Positions 17,751 to 27,531 of a stretch of 64,000 nucleotides of DNA are shown piece after piece (positions within the stretch are counted from its first letter, which is position 1; the number at the start of each line of letters is the position of its first letter). Source of the DNA: Calothrix sp. PCC 7103 (lineage in GTDB: Bacteria; Cyanobacteriota; Cyanobacteriia; Cyanobacteriales; Nostocaceae). Where the stretch lies: positions 1,533,679-1,597,678 of the forward strand of contig NZ_KB217478.1 in the NCBI RefSeq assembly GCF_000331305.1, written 5' to 3'. The notes beneath the pieces were generated by a model. The model was not told the DNA's origin and ran no database searches. It saw only the letters and a list, made by a program, of their open reading frames with translations. The translations under genes and the position numbers were made by a program.

Positions 17751-19571
17751 ATGAAATCAGCAGCACAGCAGGAAGACTTAGATTTTCTATCGTCCATTTT
17801 GGAAGAAAGCTTGCTCGAAATTGGTCAGCGCAATACCTTTGAAGTTAAGTGTGCTGTTAAAGACCAGCTTATGGTTTTAATACAGCACCCTAAAACTATC
17901 ACCGTCGATACCGAGCATGTTTTTGCAGTCGTAGCAAAAACCCTCCAATCAAATACCTCATATCAAACACAAGAAGTACAGATGTTTGTGCGTCATACTG
18001 GAATCAAGCTCCCGTATGCTCAGAAAACACTGTATATTGTTCCAAACATATCAATTAATAGTGAGCAAGCTGCAAATTCATCAGATTTCTCAGATTATGA
18101 TGTTTTTTCAGATTTTGTTCTTCCCGAACTCAATCAAGAACCTTTACCTCAGTCATCATCGTCCTCTGAAGGAATGTTTGACTCTTCTGCTTCACTATTG
18201 ACTATAAATGCATCTGTTGTTGAAGAAAAATTTGACCCCTTTGAGTCGGCGCCTCCCAACAGTCAAACTAAAAAAAGCCAGCACAACTTCAAGCCATTAC
18301 TAATTGGAGCATGTGTTCTAGCTGTTACGACAATATTCGGCGCCAGTGGTTACTTCCTAATGAGTCCCTGTATCTTATCTACATGTAAAGAATTACAAAC
18401 GGCAAAACAATTACAAAATTCATTTCCCCAATTAGCTAACAACGTTAAAACCGAAGAAGATTTATCAAAGCTACAACAACAGCTAGATGTAACAATTGCA
18501 TTACTACAAAGAATACCTGGTTGGTCGCCAAATCATCAGGATGCTGTACAAGCGGCAACTGCTTTATCGAGCGAGTCGCAACAAATTAAACTGTTGACAC
18601 AAGCTTTGCAATTAGGTGCCACAGCTTTGCGTTCTTCACAAAGCTTAACAAATGATATTAACGAGTTACAGGCACGTTCAAAATTATGGCGCCAAGCAAT
18701 TGCCCCATTAGAAGCAATTCGTACAGATAGTAAATTTTACGGTTTTTCCCAGTCAAAATTATCACTATTTCGTAGCGGTTTACAGTCGGTTAATGTTCAA
18801 ACATTAGCTCAAAGCAGATGGCAGAAAAAAGTAAACGATGCTCAAGCAGCAGCAAAAGTGGCACGTGAGCGTGAAACAACCGCAAAATCACTCCCAGATT
18901 TACAACGTGCGCTCTCAACTTGGCAAATAGTCGTCAATGCCTTAATTGCAGTACCTCAAACCAGTCCAGCTTATGCCGAAGCACGGACACTTTTGAACGA
19001 TTACCAACCAAGACTATTAACACTTCGCGACCGCGTTTCAAAACAAGAACAAGCGGCAACAAGTTTAGCCCAAGCAGTAGCTACCGCGAAACAAGCTGAA
19101 CAATACGAACAGCAAAACCAGTGGCAAGCAGCAACTGTTCGCTGGCAACAAGCAATAAACACAATTAAGCAAATTCCACCTGAAAGTCCACTATATAATC
19201 AAGTGCAACCTTTATTACAAGCGTATGCAGTTGCATTTGAACAAGCTCAAACTAAATCACAAACAATGATGGTGACTGGTGCGACAGCTAGTACAACTTT
19301 AACTCGTGCTGATTTAGAAAAAACTTGTAAAGGTAGCGTTGAGATTTGTAATTTCACTGTAGATGAGAGATTTATAACAGTTCGCATTACCCCAGAATAT
19401 GAAAAAACGTTAGAAAGCAACGCTCCCCAAGATGTTAAGAGTGTTCAAAAGCATCTAGAAACTTTACAAAAAGCACTAGAAGTAATTGGAGATAATGCCA
19501 ATACAGCAGTCTTGGTATTTGACGCACAAGGACAGCAAATTTTTACCCACATTCCACGACAACAAAGTTAG
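17751..19571 (+). CDS. membrane-anchored coiled-coil protein, unknown function
   Basis: A 606-residue protein from ATG 17751; an earlier TTG at 17685 would add 22 residues. Residues ~1-100 form a compact alpha/beta domain (DFLSSILEESLLEIGQRN, then FEVKCAVKDQLMVLIQHP). A disordered acidic Ser-rich linker follows, then one transmembrane helix at about residues 181-203 (LLIGACVLAVTTIFGAS). Beyond it lies a long Ala/Gln-rich helical region, likely a coiled coil or TPR-like stalk, and a small C-terminal domain (CNFTVDERFITVRITPEYEK). The function is unknown to me. The stop codon TAG falls inside an AGTTAGC tandem repeat. Confidence 0.65.
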   Translation: MKSAAQQEDLDFLSSILEESLLEIGQRNTFEVKCAVKDQLMVLIQHPKTITVDTEHVFAVVAKTLQSNTSYQTQEVQMFVRHTGIKLPYAQKTLYIVPNISINSEQAANSSDFSDYDVFSDFVLPELNQEPLPQSSSSSEGMFDSSASLLTINASVVEEKFDPFESAPPNSQTKKSQHNFKPLLIGACVLAVTTIFGASGYFLMSPCILSTCKELQTAKQLQNSFPQLANNVKTEEDLSKLQQQLDVTIALLQRIPGWSPNHQDAVQAATALSSESQQIKLLTQALQLGATALRSSQSLTNDINELQARSKLWRQAIAPLEAIRTDSKFYGFSQSKLSLFRSGLQSVNVQTLAQSRWQKKVNDAQAAAKVARERETTAKSLPDLQRALSTWQIVVNALIAVPQTSPAYAEARTLLNDYQPRLLTLRDRVSKQEQAATSLAQAVATAKQAEQYEQQNQWQAATVRWQQAINTIKQIPPESPLYNQVQPLLQAYAVAFEQAQTKSQTMMVTGATASTTLTRADLEKTCKGSVEICNFTVDERFITVRITPEYEKTLESNAPQDVKSVQKHLETLQKALEVIGDNANTAVLVFDAQGQQIFTHIPRQQS

Positions 19572-19593
19572 CAGTTAGCAGTTAGCAGTTAAC
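19566..19593. repeat. AGTTAGC heptamer array holding two stop codons
   Basis: Four units: AGTTAGC three times, then AGTTAAC. The TAG of the plus-strand gene is at 19569-19571, and the TAA of the convergent FetB-like gene is at 19589-19591. Both coding regions therefore end within the array. Confidence 0.8.
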
Positions 19594-20365
19594 GAATTAG
19601 TTGTGCATTGGAGTTGAAAAACTGCCGTGATAGTCCACGTGTGATTAATATTGTTGTGACTAGGTTGGCAAAGGCAATCATAAATAAAACCACAATTTGA
19701 TATGAAATTGCTTCGTCAGCTTTGACACCACCGAGTAACTGTCCTGTGAAAAAGCTAGGTATTGTTACCATACCTACTAACGTCATTTGGTTGATAGTAG
19801 GTATTATTCCCGCACGTATTGCCTCTTTACGATATTCTGCCACTGCTTGAGTTGGTGTGGCGCCTAAACTTAAGTGGGTTTCAATTTCTAAGTGACTCGA
19901 ATCTATGGTTTTAACTAACCTCTCCCCCGCTATCGCTGCTGCATTCATGGCGCCTGCTATAACCATCAGCGCTAAAGGTATCACATAACGTGGCTCAAAC
20001 CAACGTTGAGGCTGAATTATTAAATAATTTGTATAAATAATAGATACTGAGGTACTAATAAACATTGCCCCCCACACCAACGGTAAAACAAGGGGAATTT
20101 TTTGACTAATACGATTTCTTGTAATAATTGCCGCAATCGTGATTATTACTGCTAAAATCGCCAAAACTGCAATTACATTATCAACGGCGAAGATAAAATC
20201 TAGCACATATCCCAAAACCATCAGTTGAAGGATAGTTCTCCCTGTTGCCATAAGCAACTTAATCTCAATTCCTAGTTTTTCCCAAGCTGACAACCCAATG
20301 GTTATAGCCATCAGCGCGACAGCAATACCTAAGTCTGTAAAATCTAACTTGATGATTTCTGGCAT
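19589..20365 (-). CDS. FetB/UPF0014-family ABC permease
   Basis: A 258-residue membrane protein of the UPF0014 family, which includes the E. coli iron-export permease FetB and the plant protein STAR2. Seven or so hydrophobic segments are visible. The conserved block LSLGATPTQAVAEYRKEAIRAGIIPTINQ and MVTIPSFFTGQLLGG lies at about residues 166-210. The usual partner ATPase (FetA) is not adjacent. The substrate (iron or another) is inferred from family only. Confidence 0.85.
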   Translation of the reverse strand: MPEIIKLDFTDLGIAVALMAITIGLSAWEKLGIEIKLLMATGRTILQLMVLGYVLDFIFAVDNVIAVLAILAVIITIAAIITRNRISQKIPLVLPLVWGAMFISTSVSIIYTNYLIIQPQRWFEPRYVIPLALMVIAGAMNAAAIAGERLVKTIDSSHLEIETHLSLGATPTQAVAEYRKEAIRAGIIPTINQMTLVGMVTIPSFFTGQLLGGVKADEAISYQIVVLFMIAFANLVTTILITRGLSRQFFNSNAQLIR

Positions 20366-20487
20366 AAGCAGGAGTGGGAACTTTGATTGTAACGATTTAT
20401 TCTTGATGGATATCTATATATATGTGTACATTTATCACTAATGATAATCTAATTAATTGACCAATAAGTAAAAATACTTAAAAATTC

Positions 20488-20502
20488 AGAAACCGGGTTT
20501 CT
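20488..20502. repeat. solo GAAACCGGGTTTC arm
   Basis: AGAAACCGGGTTTCT, followed at once by a partial TCGGTTTCTC. It lies upstream of the aminotransferase gene in the leader/promoter region. Confidence 0.6.
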
Positions 20503-20548
20503 TCGGTTTCTCGTCCAAATTATACTTCCATAAACCTTCATACAAACT

Positions 20549-21673
20549 ATGATACAGAGTGTAAAATCTGTTCCTGCATTTGACAATAAACAACAATACG
20601 CTGCAATTGAGGCAGAAGTTAGTACTGCTGTCCTCGAAGTTTTATCATCAGGACGTTATATTGGTGGACCCGTTATTGATGGGTTTGAGCAAGCGTTTGC
20701 TGCATACCACGGTGTATCTAACTGTATAGCGTGTAATTCTGGTACTGATGCTCTTTATTTAGCTTTACGCGCGTTGGATATTGGTGCAGGTGATGAAGTC
20801 ATTACCACTGCGTTTACTTTTATTGCTACTTCTGAAGTTGTTAGTGCTGTTGGCGCCAAACCTATATTTGTCGATATAGATGCGAATACATATAATCTCA
20901 ATTTACAACAAGTAGAAGCCGCAATTACTCCCAATACAAAAGCAATTATTCCGGTACATTTGTTCGGTCAACCTGTAGATATGACTGAGTTGATGGAAAT
21001 TGCTTCTTCTCATAAAATCGCAGTAATTGAAGATTGCGCTCAATCAACGGGAGCAACTTGGAATGACCGAAAAGTTGGTAGCATTGGACATATAGGCGCC
21101 TTTAGCTTCTATCCCACAAAAAATTTAGGTGGTTGTGGTGATGGAGGAGCAATAACGACAAATGACCCCGAAATTGCCCAAAGAATGCGAGTCATTAAAA
21201 ATCACGGACAAACAAATCAATATTATTACAACGAAGTTGGTGTAAATAGCCGTTTAGACAGTATCCAAGCGGTTATTCTGCAAATTAAGCTCAAATATTT
21301 AGATGATTGGAACACTCAAAGAAAAGCTATAGCATCTCGTTATCATCAGCTTCTTTCTAAAGTACCTGGTATTATTATTCCCCAAGAACTGCTAGGTGGC
21401 GCCAGCGTTTGGAACCAATATACAATTCGGATTCTAGACAATCAACGTGAAGCAGTGCGTAAAAACCTACAAGACATGGGAGTAAATACAATGATTTACT
21501 ATCCCATGCCTTTGCACTTACAACCTGTATATAAAGATTTAGGGTATAAAGAGGGACAATTACCCGTTTGTGAGCAACTAAGTAAGGAAGTCACATCATT
21601 ACCGATGTTTCCCGAACTTTCATCTGAACAGCAAGACCAAGTAATTTACTCAATAAAAGAAGCAATGATGTAG
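20549..21673 (+). CDS. DegT/DnrJ/EryC1/StrS aminotransferase
   Basis: A 374-residue PLP enzyme that aminates nucleotide-linked keto-sugars for surface polysaccharides or glycosides. Seen: NSGTDALYLALRAL (cofactor phosphate site), TFIATSEVV, IEDCAQSTGATW (Asp binding the pyridine N), and SFYPTKNLGG with the Schiff-base Lys. The segment GVNSRLDSIQAVIL and a YPMPLHLQ C-terminal segment are also present. Length is normal. It is 15 kb from the exopolysaccharide cluster but could serve it. The stop TAG at 21671-21673 is part of a 28-base palindrome. Confidence 0.92.
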   Translation: MIQSVKSVPAFDNKQQYAAIEAEVSTAVLEVLSSGRYIGGPVIDGFEQAFAAYHGVSNCIACNSGTDALYLALRALDIGAGDEVITTAFTFIATSEVVSAVGAKPIFVDIDANTYNLNLQQVEAAITPNTKAIIPVHLFGQPVDMTELMEIASSHKIAVIEDCAQSTGATWNDRKVGSIGHIGAFSFYPTKNLGGCGDGGAITTNDPEIAQRMRVIKNHGQTNQYYYNEVGVNSRLDSIQAVILQIKLKYLDDWNTQRKAIASRYHQLLSKVPGIIIPQELLGGASVWNQYTIRILDNQREAVRKNLQDMGVNTMIYYPMPLHLQPVYKDLGYKEGQLPVCEQLSKEVTSLPMFPELSSEQQDQVIYSIKEAMM

Positions 21674-21697
21674 AGACGTGATTAATCACGTCTCTAC
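21670..21697. terminator. 28-base perfect palindrome holding two stop codons
   Basis: GTAGAGACGTGATT and its exact complement AATCACGTCTCTAC meet at 21683/21684. The plus-strand aminotransferase stop (TAG 21671-21673) and the minus-strand ycf23 stop (TAG 21694-21696) occupy mirror positions in it. A stable hairpin on either transcript would suit bidirectional termination. A near copy is at 63286-63311. Confidence 0.7.
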
Positions 21698-22446
21698 CTA
21701 AAATTGTGAGCGGAAGTGCTAGTAGTTGCTAGCGCTTCTACAATACCGCGAACCGCAGCAATCATGGCGATTTCGCTGTTAAGTTGATTAATCGCAGAAC
21801 CAACACCAACACCTGCGGCGCCTGCTGCTGTAGCAAGTGGTGCGGTAACATTAGAAATACCAGAAGCACAGAGTACAGGTATAGAAACCGCGCGTGAAAT
21901 TTCGTAAGCTGCGGCTAAAGTGGGAGCAGCTTTTTCGATTAAACCAACCGTACCACCATGTGCTGGCTTAGTATTGACACCACCTTCGGTTTGAATAATA
22001 TCAGCACCTGCTTGTACAAGTTCTTCTGCAAGCTGAACTTGTTTGTCGAGCGTCAAAATATGTGGAACTGTTACCGACAGAGTAACTTCAGGAAGCAACT
22101 CACGAGTTTGGTATGTTAGGGCCAATACTTCAAGAGCTTCAAATCTTCGTCCTTGAGCATAAAACGCATCAAAGTTACCGATTTCGATTAAATCTGCACC
22201 TGCTGCTACTGCTTTTCTGAACTTTTCTGGTTCAACAGCAGATACGCAAACAGGTAATTTTGTCAATTTTTTAGCTAATTTTACCAGTTCTGGGTCAGCA
22301 GCGATGTCAACAAAAGTGGCGCCACCGAGTTCCGCAGCTCTTACAACCGCAGCGACATTATCTCTGTCATAATTATTCAAACCGCTAATGACTTTTAAAG
22401 CGCGGCGAATAGTGAACGCACGTTGAAGAGTAGAATGCATCGTCAT
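21694..22446 (-). CDS. ycf23: Ycf23/DUF561 TIM-barrel protein
   Basis: About 250 residues from ATG 22444-22446, chosen because AAGAA precedes it; ATG 22438-22440 is also possible. The protein matches DUF561, the family of chloroplast-encoded Ycf23 and its cyanobacterial relatives. The pattern is of a TIM barrel: KVISGLNNYD, ATFVDIAAD, LPVCVSAVEP, GADLIEIGNFDAFYAQGRRF, GADIIQTEGG and IPVLCASGISN. It resembles thiazole or indole-glycerol phosphate barrels, but the reaction is unknown. Confidence 0.85.
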   Translation of the reverse strand: MTMHSTLQRAFTIRRALKVISGLNNYDRDNVAAVVRAAELGGATFVDIAADPELVKLAKKLTKLPVCVSAVEPEKFRKAVAAGADLIEIGNFDAFYAQGRRFEALEVLALTYQTRELLPEVTLSVTVPHILTLDKQVQLAEELVQAGADIIQTEGGVNTKPAHGGTVGLIEKAAPTLAAAYEISRAVSIPVLCASGISNVTAPLATAAGAAGVGVGSAINQLNSEIAMIAAVRGIVEALATTSTSAHNFR

Positions 22447-22726
22447 GGTTCTTGTGTATAGCAATTAAGTAAAACTATTGTCACATTATAGGTAACTATT
22501 CGCTAGTAGCTTTAGGTATAATGCAATATTTTCCGTTTGGAATAAGTGTACTGGTTTTATCTACACCTAGAGGTTGGTTGATATTTGAAATTCTGAATAA
22601 ACCCAGTTTCAGTCAACAATCTCAATTTTCGTATTGTGCTGTGCATGACATCAAACTTAGGGTAGATGTAGAATTAAGGACGCAGCTTGAGCAAAGTTAA
22701 AAAATTGGGATAGCATTCCTCTACTT

Positions 22727-25700
22727 ATGCCTGAAATCAGCAGTGTAGCTAGTACCATTGCCTTTTTTGGTACAATAATCGGCATTTTTGCAGCTTCGTT
22801 TCAAGTGTTAGACCAAATTGAAAAGCGACGCGATAAATGGTTTCAAAAACTACAAAATCATAATTCAAAGTCTGATACAGACTTACATCAGGATCAAATC
22901 TCAAATATACTACCAAACATCGAGTCCCGTGTCGATTGGGGCGAAGCTGTTGATGTTTCAGTTTTTTATGGACGCACGCAGGAACTCGCGACTTTAGAGG
23001 AATGGATAATTAATGACAATTGTCGTTTGATAGCGCTGTTGGGGATGGGGGGTATAGGTAAAACCTCACTTTCGGTGAAATTAGCGCAAAAAATTGTCGA
23101 AACAAAAACTTTTGAATTTGTAATTTGGCGTAGCTTGGGTAATGCTCCACCATTGCCAGATATATTAGCAGAATTAATTAGATTTGTTTCTTTAGAACAA
23201 GAAACAAATTTACCACTTGACATTGGCGCCCTTATTACTCTACTTAAAAAATATTTGCGTGCGTCGCGTTGTTTTTTAATACTCGATAATTTTGAATCTA
23301 TATTGACAGAAGGTGATAAAGCCGGAGAATATCGGGAGGGGTATGAGGACTATGGTATACTTCTTAAACGCATTGGTGAAGAACTTCATAACAGTTGTTT
23401 AATTATTACCAGTAGAGAAAAACCTAGAGAAGTTGCAGCGAGTGAAGGTGAAACACTTCCAGTTCGCTCATTACAGTTAAGCGGTTTACCTGCGTCAGAT
23501 TCTGGAGTCATTTTTCAAGAGAAGGGAATTAGTGGAACTCAAGACGAACAAATTCGACTTGTAGATTCTTATCAAGGTAATCCTTTAGCACTCAAAATTA
23601 TTTCTACTACAATTAAAGATATATTTCATGGTAGCATTTCGGAGTTTTTAGCACAAGAGTCTATTGTATTTGGCACAATTAGAACTTTGCTCGAAACCCA
23701 ATTTAATCGCTTATCTGATTTAGAAAAAGAAGTCATGTATTGGTTAGCGATTAATCGTGAACCCGTAACGATGCTGGAATTACTTGATGATATAATTACA
23801 CTTGAAAAGGCGCCGAAATTAATTGAGACCCTCGAATCATTAATACAACGTTCTCTAATTGAAAAAGCTAGAGATGCAACATCCGACGCTTCCACATTTA
23901 CACTTCAAAATGTGGTCATGGAGTATATCACAGATAGATTCATCGAGCAAATAATTACTGAAATCAATCAGGGAGAGTTTGCGCTATTTAATACTCATGC
24001 GATTATTAAAGCAACTACAAGTGATTATATTCGTTCTTCCCAAATTCGCTTAATTCTCAATCCAATACTTTATGCACTCAGTTCCGAAATTAAACGTGGT
24101 AGTGATTTATTAGAGATATTACGTAATCAACCAGAACTTAAATCAGGATATGCAACGGGCAATATTATTAATTTATTGGTTAATCTAAAAATAAATCTAA
24201 ATGGATATGATTTTTCGGAACTAGTAATAAAACAAGCGTACTTGCAGGGTGTAAATTTACGCTCGTGTAATTTTAGTAACTCTAGTTTTGACAAATGTAT
24301 TTTTACTCAACCATTTGGTAGTATTCAATCAGTTGCATTTAGTCCTAATGGTCAACTTGCCGCAAGCGATACAAATGGGCAAATTATATTATGGCAAGTC
24401 GCAGATAGTAAACATTTTCTGAGCTTGAAAGCACATTTAAGCTGGGTTTGGTCGGTTGGTTTTAGCCGTGATGGTAGTATATTTGCTAGCGGTAGCTCTG
24501 ATCATACTATCTGTTTGTGGCGCCTATCAGACGGTCAGCTAATTAAAACTTTACAAGGACACACAAGTGAGGTAAGGTCGGTTACTTTTAGCTGCGATGG
24601 TACTATTATTGCAAGTGGAAGTTCTGACCATACTATACGTATTTGGAATATAAGCACAACTCAAAGCCTAAAAATTTTGCGTGGACATACCAATGTAGTC
24701 AGTGCAGTTGCGTTTAGTCCAGATGGAGAAACTATTGTTAGTGGTAGTTACGACCAAACTATAGGGTTATGGGATGTAGTTACAGGTAAATGTATAAAAG
24801 TGATATACGGACATACTAACCAAATACGCTCGGTAGCATTTTCACCTGATGGTACTATTATTGCAAGTGGTAGCTATGACCGCACTATTCGTATATGGAG
24901 TACACAGACAGGAGAATGTCTAAGTATTTTGCAAGGACACTCTAGTCAAGTGCGTACAGTTGCTTTTAGTCACGATGGACTTTTACTTGCGAGTGCGGGT
25001 AGAGATTTAACAATTAAACTATGGTTTATCTTATATAACGAATATTCCATCGAAACACAATTAATATCCTCTCTTGCAGGACACACTCAGTCGATTGAAT
25101 CAGTAGCTTTTAGCCCTGATGATAAAATGTTAGTGAGTGGAAGTTTTGACCAAACGGTAAGATTATGGGACGTAGACAACGAAAAATGTCTAAAAACACT
25201 CCAGGGATATGCAAATTCCATCTGGTCAGTAGCTTTTAGTCAAGATGGTCAAATTCTTGCTACTGCCAGCGATGATTTTGCTGTGAGATTTTGGAGTGTT
25301 GCAACTGGTGAACTTTTACGTACCTTCAATAAACATACAAACCGGGTTTGGTCTGTTGCTTTTAGTCCTTCTGGGCAAATAATTGCTAGTGGTAGTGACG
25401 ATAAAACGATTCGACTTTGGGAAGTTAATACAGGTGAACTGATTAAAACTATAATTGTACATACATATCATATTCGGTCGCTTGAATTTAGTCCCGATGG
25501 AAAAATGCTTGCAAGTACAGGCGCCGATGAAACAATATGTATATGGGACGTTGCTTCATGTAAATGTCTAAGAATATTACATCAACATTTACGACGTGTA
25601 GAATCAGTAGCTTTTAGTAGTGATGGAAAAATTTTAGCTAGTGGTAGTAGTGACAGCACTATAAAATTATGGGTTCCAGAAACAGGGGAATGCGTGCAAA

Positions 25701-26215
25701 CCTTACCAGGACATACAGCAGAAGTAAATTCAGTTATATTTAGTCCGAATGGAAAAACTCTTGCAAGTGCCAGCAATGACGGAACATTAAAATTATGGTC
25801 TACAAATAAAGGAGAATGTATTAAAACTTTACGAGGTCATACTTATGCAGTTCAGTCGGTTGTGTTTAGTCCCGATGGTAGATATTTAATTAGTGCTGGA
25901 ACCGATGAAACAATCAAGTTATGGAATATTAGAACAGGCGAATGCGTTAAAACTTTAGAGGGACATATTGGTGTAATATGGTCTGTGGCAATTAATCAGT
26001 TAGGCGCCATAATTGCCAGTGGTAGTCAAGATGAGACAATTAAACTTTGGGATATCAACACAGGTGAATGTCTCAACACCCTTAGAGCAAAACGTCCCTA
26101 CGAAGAAATGAATATAACCGGAGTCAAAGGATTAACTGAAGCTACCATTTCTACTTTACTAGCTTTAGGCGCGGTAGAACTGGCAACGGATACAACGGAT
26201 GTAACGGATGTATAA
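22727..26215 (+). CDS. STAND NTPase: NB-ARC domain plus 14 WD40 repeats
   Basis: A 1162-residue signalling-type protein. An N-terminal hydrophobic helix (residues ~9-27) may anchor it to membrane. The signature VFYGRTQELATLEEW leads to an NB-ARC NTPase with Walker A GMGGIGKTSL at about residues 105-114, Walker B CFLILDNFES and LIITSREKP. A helical arm follows to ~residue 500, with a short pentapeptide-like stretch (FSELVIKQAYLQGVNLRSCNF). Residues ~531-1125 hold 14 WD40 repeats, enough for two seven-bladed propellers. STAND proteins of this layout act as ligand-sensing switches; partner and output are unknown. The last codons (ATDTTDVTDV) are encoded by a dispersed ACGGATGTA repeat. Confidence 0.9.
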   Translation: MPEISSVASTIAFFGTIIGIFAASFQVLDQIEKRRDKWFQKLQNHNSKSDTDLHQDQISNILPNIESRVDWGEAVDVSVFYGRTQELATLEEWIINDNCRLIALLGMGGIGKTSLSVKLAQKIVETKTFEFVIWRSLGNAPPLPDILAELIRFVSLEQETNLPLDIGALITLLKKYLRASRCFLILDNFESILTEGDKAGEYREGYEDYGILLKRIGEELHNSCLIITSREKPREVAASEGETLPVRSLQLSGLPASDSGVIFQEKGISGTQDEQIRLVDSYQGNPLALKIISTTIKDIFHGSISEFLAQESIVFGTIRTLLETQFNRLSDLEKEVMYWLAINREPVTMLELLDDIITLEKAPKLIETLESLIQRSLIEKARDATSDASTFTLQNVVMEYITDRFIEQIITEINQGEFALFNTHAIIKATTSDYIRSSQIRLILNPILYALSSEIKRGSDLLEILRNQPELKSGYATGNIINLLVNLKINLNGYDFSELVIKQAYLQGVNLRSCNFSNSSFDKCIFTQPFGSIQSVAFSPNGQLAASDTNGQIILWQVADSKHFLSLKAHLSWVWSVGFSRDGSIFASGSSDHTICLWRLSDGQLIKTLQGHTSEVRSVTFSCDGTIIASGSSDHTIRIWNISTTQSLKILRGHTNVVSAVAFSPDGETIVSGSYDQTIGLWDVVTGKCIKVIYGHTNQIRSVAFSPDGTIIASGSYDRTIRIWSTQTGECLSILQGHSSQVRTVAFSHDGLLLASAGRDLTIKLWFILYNEYSIETQLISSLAGHTQSIESVAFSPDDKMLVSGSFDQTVRLWDVDNEKCLKTLQGYANSIWSVAFSQDGQILATASDDFAVRFWSVATGELLRTFNKHTNRVWSVAFSPSGQIIASGSDDKTIRLWEVNTGELIKTIIVHTYHIRSLEFSPDGKMLASTGADETICIWDVASCKCLRILHQHLRRVESVAFSSDGKILASGSSDSTIKLWVPETGECVQTLPGHTAEVNSVIFSPNGKTLASASNDGTLKLWSTNKGECIKTLRGHTYAVQSVVFSPDGRYLISAGTDETIKLWNIRTGECVKTLEGHIGVIWSVAINQLGAIIASGSQDETIKLWDINTGECLNTLRAKRPYEEMNITGVKGLTEATISTLLALGAVELATDTTDVTDV
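26185..26213. repeat. ACGGATGTA nonamer array in the WD40 gene end
   Basis: TGGCAACGGATACAACGGA, then TGTAACGGATGTA: three units of a 9-base repeat that encode the last residues of the STAND protein and run into its stop. The complementary arrays lie at the ends of uvrB (54612-54644) and bioD (60274-60294). Confidence 0.75.
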
Positions 26216-26235
26216 ATCATATTATAATATAATAT

Positions 26236-26495
26236 AATGTCATACTGAACGCAGTGAAGTATTTAATTTCCAAAATGTCATACTGAACGCAGTGAAGTAT
26301 TTATACTGCTAATGGGTAGAATATAAACTTTGTCATGCTGAACGAAACGTAGTGCAGTGAAGCATCTTAGAGATTCTTCGCTACGCTCAGAATGACATTT
26401 CTTACCCGTGTTAAGTATAATTTCCAAAATGTCATACTGAACACAGTGAAGTATTTAATTTCCAAAATGTCATACTGAACGCAGTGAAGTATCTA
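26236..26495. repeat. five-copy TGTCATACTGAACGCAGTGAAGTAT array
   Basis: Copies begin near 26236, 26274, 26331, 26428 and 26466. Four read TGTCATACTGAAC(G/A)CAGTG and then AAGTAT. The third (26331-26397) is longer and forms a hairpin: TGTCATGCTGAACG at one end is complementary to CGCTCAGAATGACA at the other. TAATTTCCAAAA separates several units. This is a dispersed Nostocales repeat expanded locally downstream of the WD40 gene. A CACAGAG-rich repeat (26523-26548) follows. Confidence 0.8.
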
Positions 26496-26615
26496 ATTAT
26501 TATTTTGATGGTAAAGAAAATTACCACAGAGCCACAGAGTACACAGAGGAGTTGAAGAGATTTAAAATGGCGCCACTGTTTTGATGCGTTACATAGAAAT
26601 CAACTATATACTTAA

Positions 26616-26867
26616 TCAGTTCATCCGTTCTTGTACCCAAAGGCGAAACGCTTTAAGTGTTGCATTCCTACCAGCAGTTTTACTTTGCTTAAGATACTGA
26701 GGAATAATATCAGTTACAGGTAAGTTTGGAAAATTCAAGCTTTGCTGAGATTCGACGTAAGAACCTGCTTGCAGTAAACTAATTTGCAGTATACCTTTTT
26801 CAAAGCGCCAAAGTTCAGGGACTTTTAACGCTTCGTAAATACGTGGATGAGTTCGTGAAGGTTTACT
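26616..26867 (-). pseudogene. Uma2-family (DUF820) nuclease C-terminal remnant
   Basis: The minus strand encodes THPRIYEALKVPELWRFE, then GILQISLLQAGSYVESQQS and FRLWVQERMN before TGA 26616-26618. This is the typical C-terminal half of a Uma2 family PD-(D/E)XK protein (IYxALxVPELWR, FRxWV). The frame is closed by a TGA at 26868-26870 and the N-terminal catalytic half is missing, so it is a decayed gene. Confidence 0.6.
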
Positions 26868-26898
26868 TCAGTATTTGGAGAGTGATGGATATGCTGTT

Positions 26899-27528
26899 TT
26901 ATCGTACTAGTAACTTTCCTTGCCTTGCAGCTTCTTGAATAATGTATCGTCTACTTGTAAAAACTTGAATACCTGGAACAACAACATAATCAATATCATC
27001 TGTAATTATTTTTATATCTCCTGCACCTGCCCGACTAATTGCTTCAAGTATTAATAAATCGTATCCATCAATAGCTTGAGTTTTAAATCTGTTCAAAGCT
27101 AAGTCAGTTGTTTCATCATTAACATTCAAATTTACAGGAACAGCGGTATCTTTAACTTGCTCCCAGGAAGATTCAACTGCCGCAACAACCTTCAGTCGTT
27201 CTGTAGGATAATTATGACGGTATTCTTTTAATGTGATATTAGAATGAGATTGTTTGTAAATTTCGTACTCGTTTTTTTCAATAATATGAGCTAGCTCTGC
27301 CAGAGTTAATCCTGAATAGGCTAACGTTGCTTCATTTCTAAAAGCTTGTATAAGATAATTAGAGTAATCAATTAGTTTGTAGCGGTCTCGGCTTCTAATA
27401 CTAAAAGCGGCATCATTATACGTTTCCCAAAACCAAACGTTTGTATCAACAATGAAAATATCTTGTTTTTGTGGAATATCATTTTGAATATCAATAACGC
27501 TTGCTTCAAAATTAAGATTTACTGGCAT
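26899..27528 (-). CDS. PIN-domain protein
   Basis: A 209-residue protein. The PIN-like RNase fold is shown by the N-terminal DIFIVDTNVWFWE (first catalytic Asp), a central acidic Glu in LTLAELAHIIEKNEYE, and C-terminal IDGYDLLILEAIS with GDIKIITDDIDY, which carries further metal-binding Asps. Its ATG follows the stop of the STAS-like gene by three bases, so the two are translated together. PIN proteins are often toxins of toxin-antitoxin modules, but the partner here is not a usual antitoxin. It could instead act in a signalling or defence pair. All acidic positions look intact. Confidence 0.75.
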   Translation of the reverse strand: MPVNLNFEASVIDIQNDIPQKQDIFIVDTNVWFWETYNDAAFSIRSRDRYKLIDYSNYLIQAFRNEATLAYSGLTLAELAHIIEKNEYEIYKQSHSNITLKEYRHNYPTERLKVVAAVESSWEQVKDTAVPVNLNVNDETTDLALNRFKTQAIDGYDLLILEAISRAGAGDIKIITDDIDYVVVPGIQVFTSRRYIIQEAARQGKLLVR

Positions 27529-27531
27529 AAA

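Noticed and set aside
26236-26495. possible CRISPR array
   Set aside because: Repeat spacing is irregular, units are diverged, and there are no unique spacers of constant length; it is a dispersed-repeat cluster.
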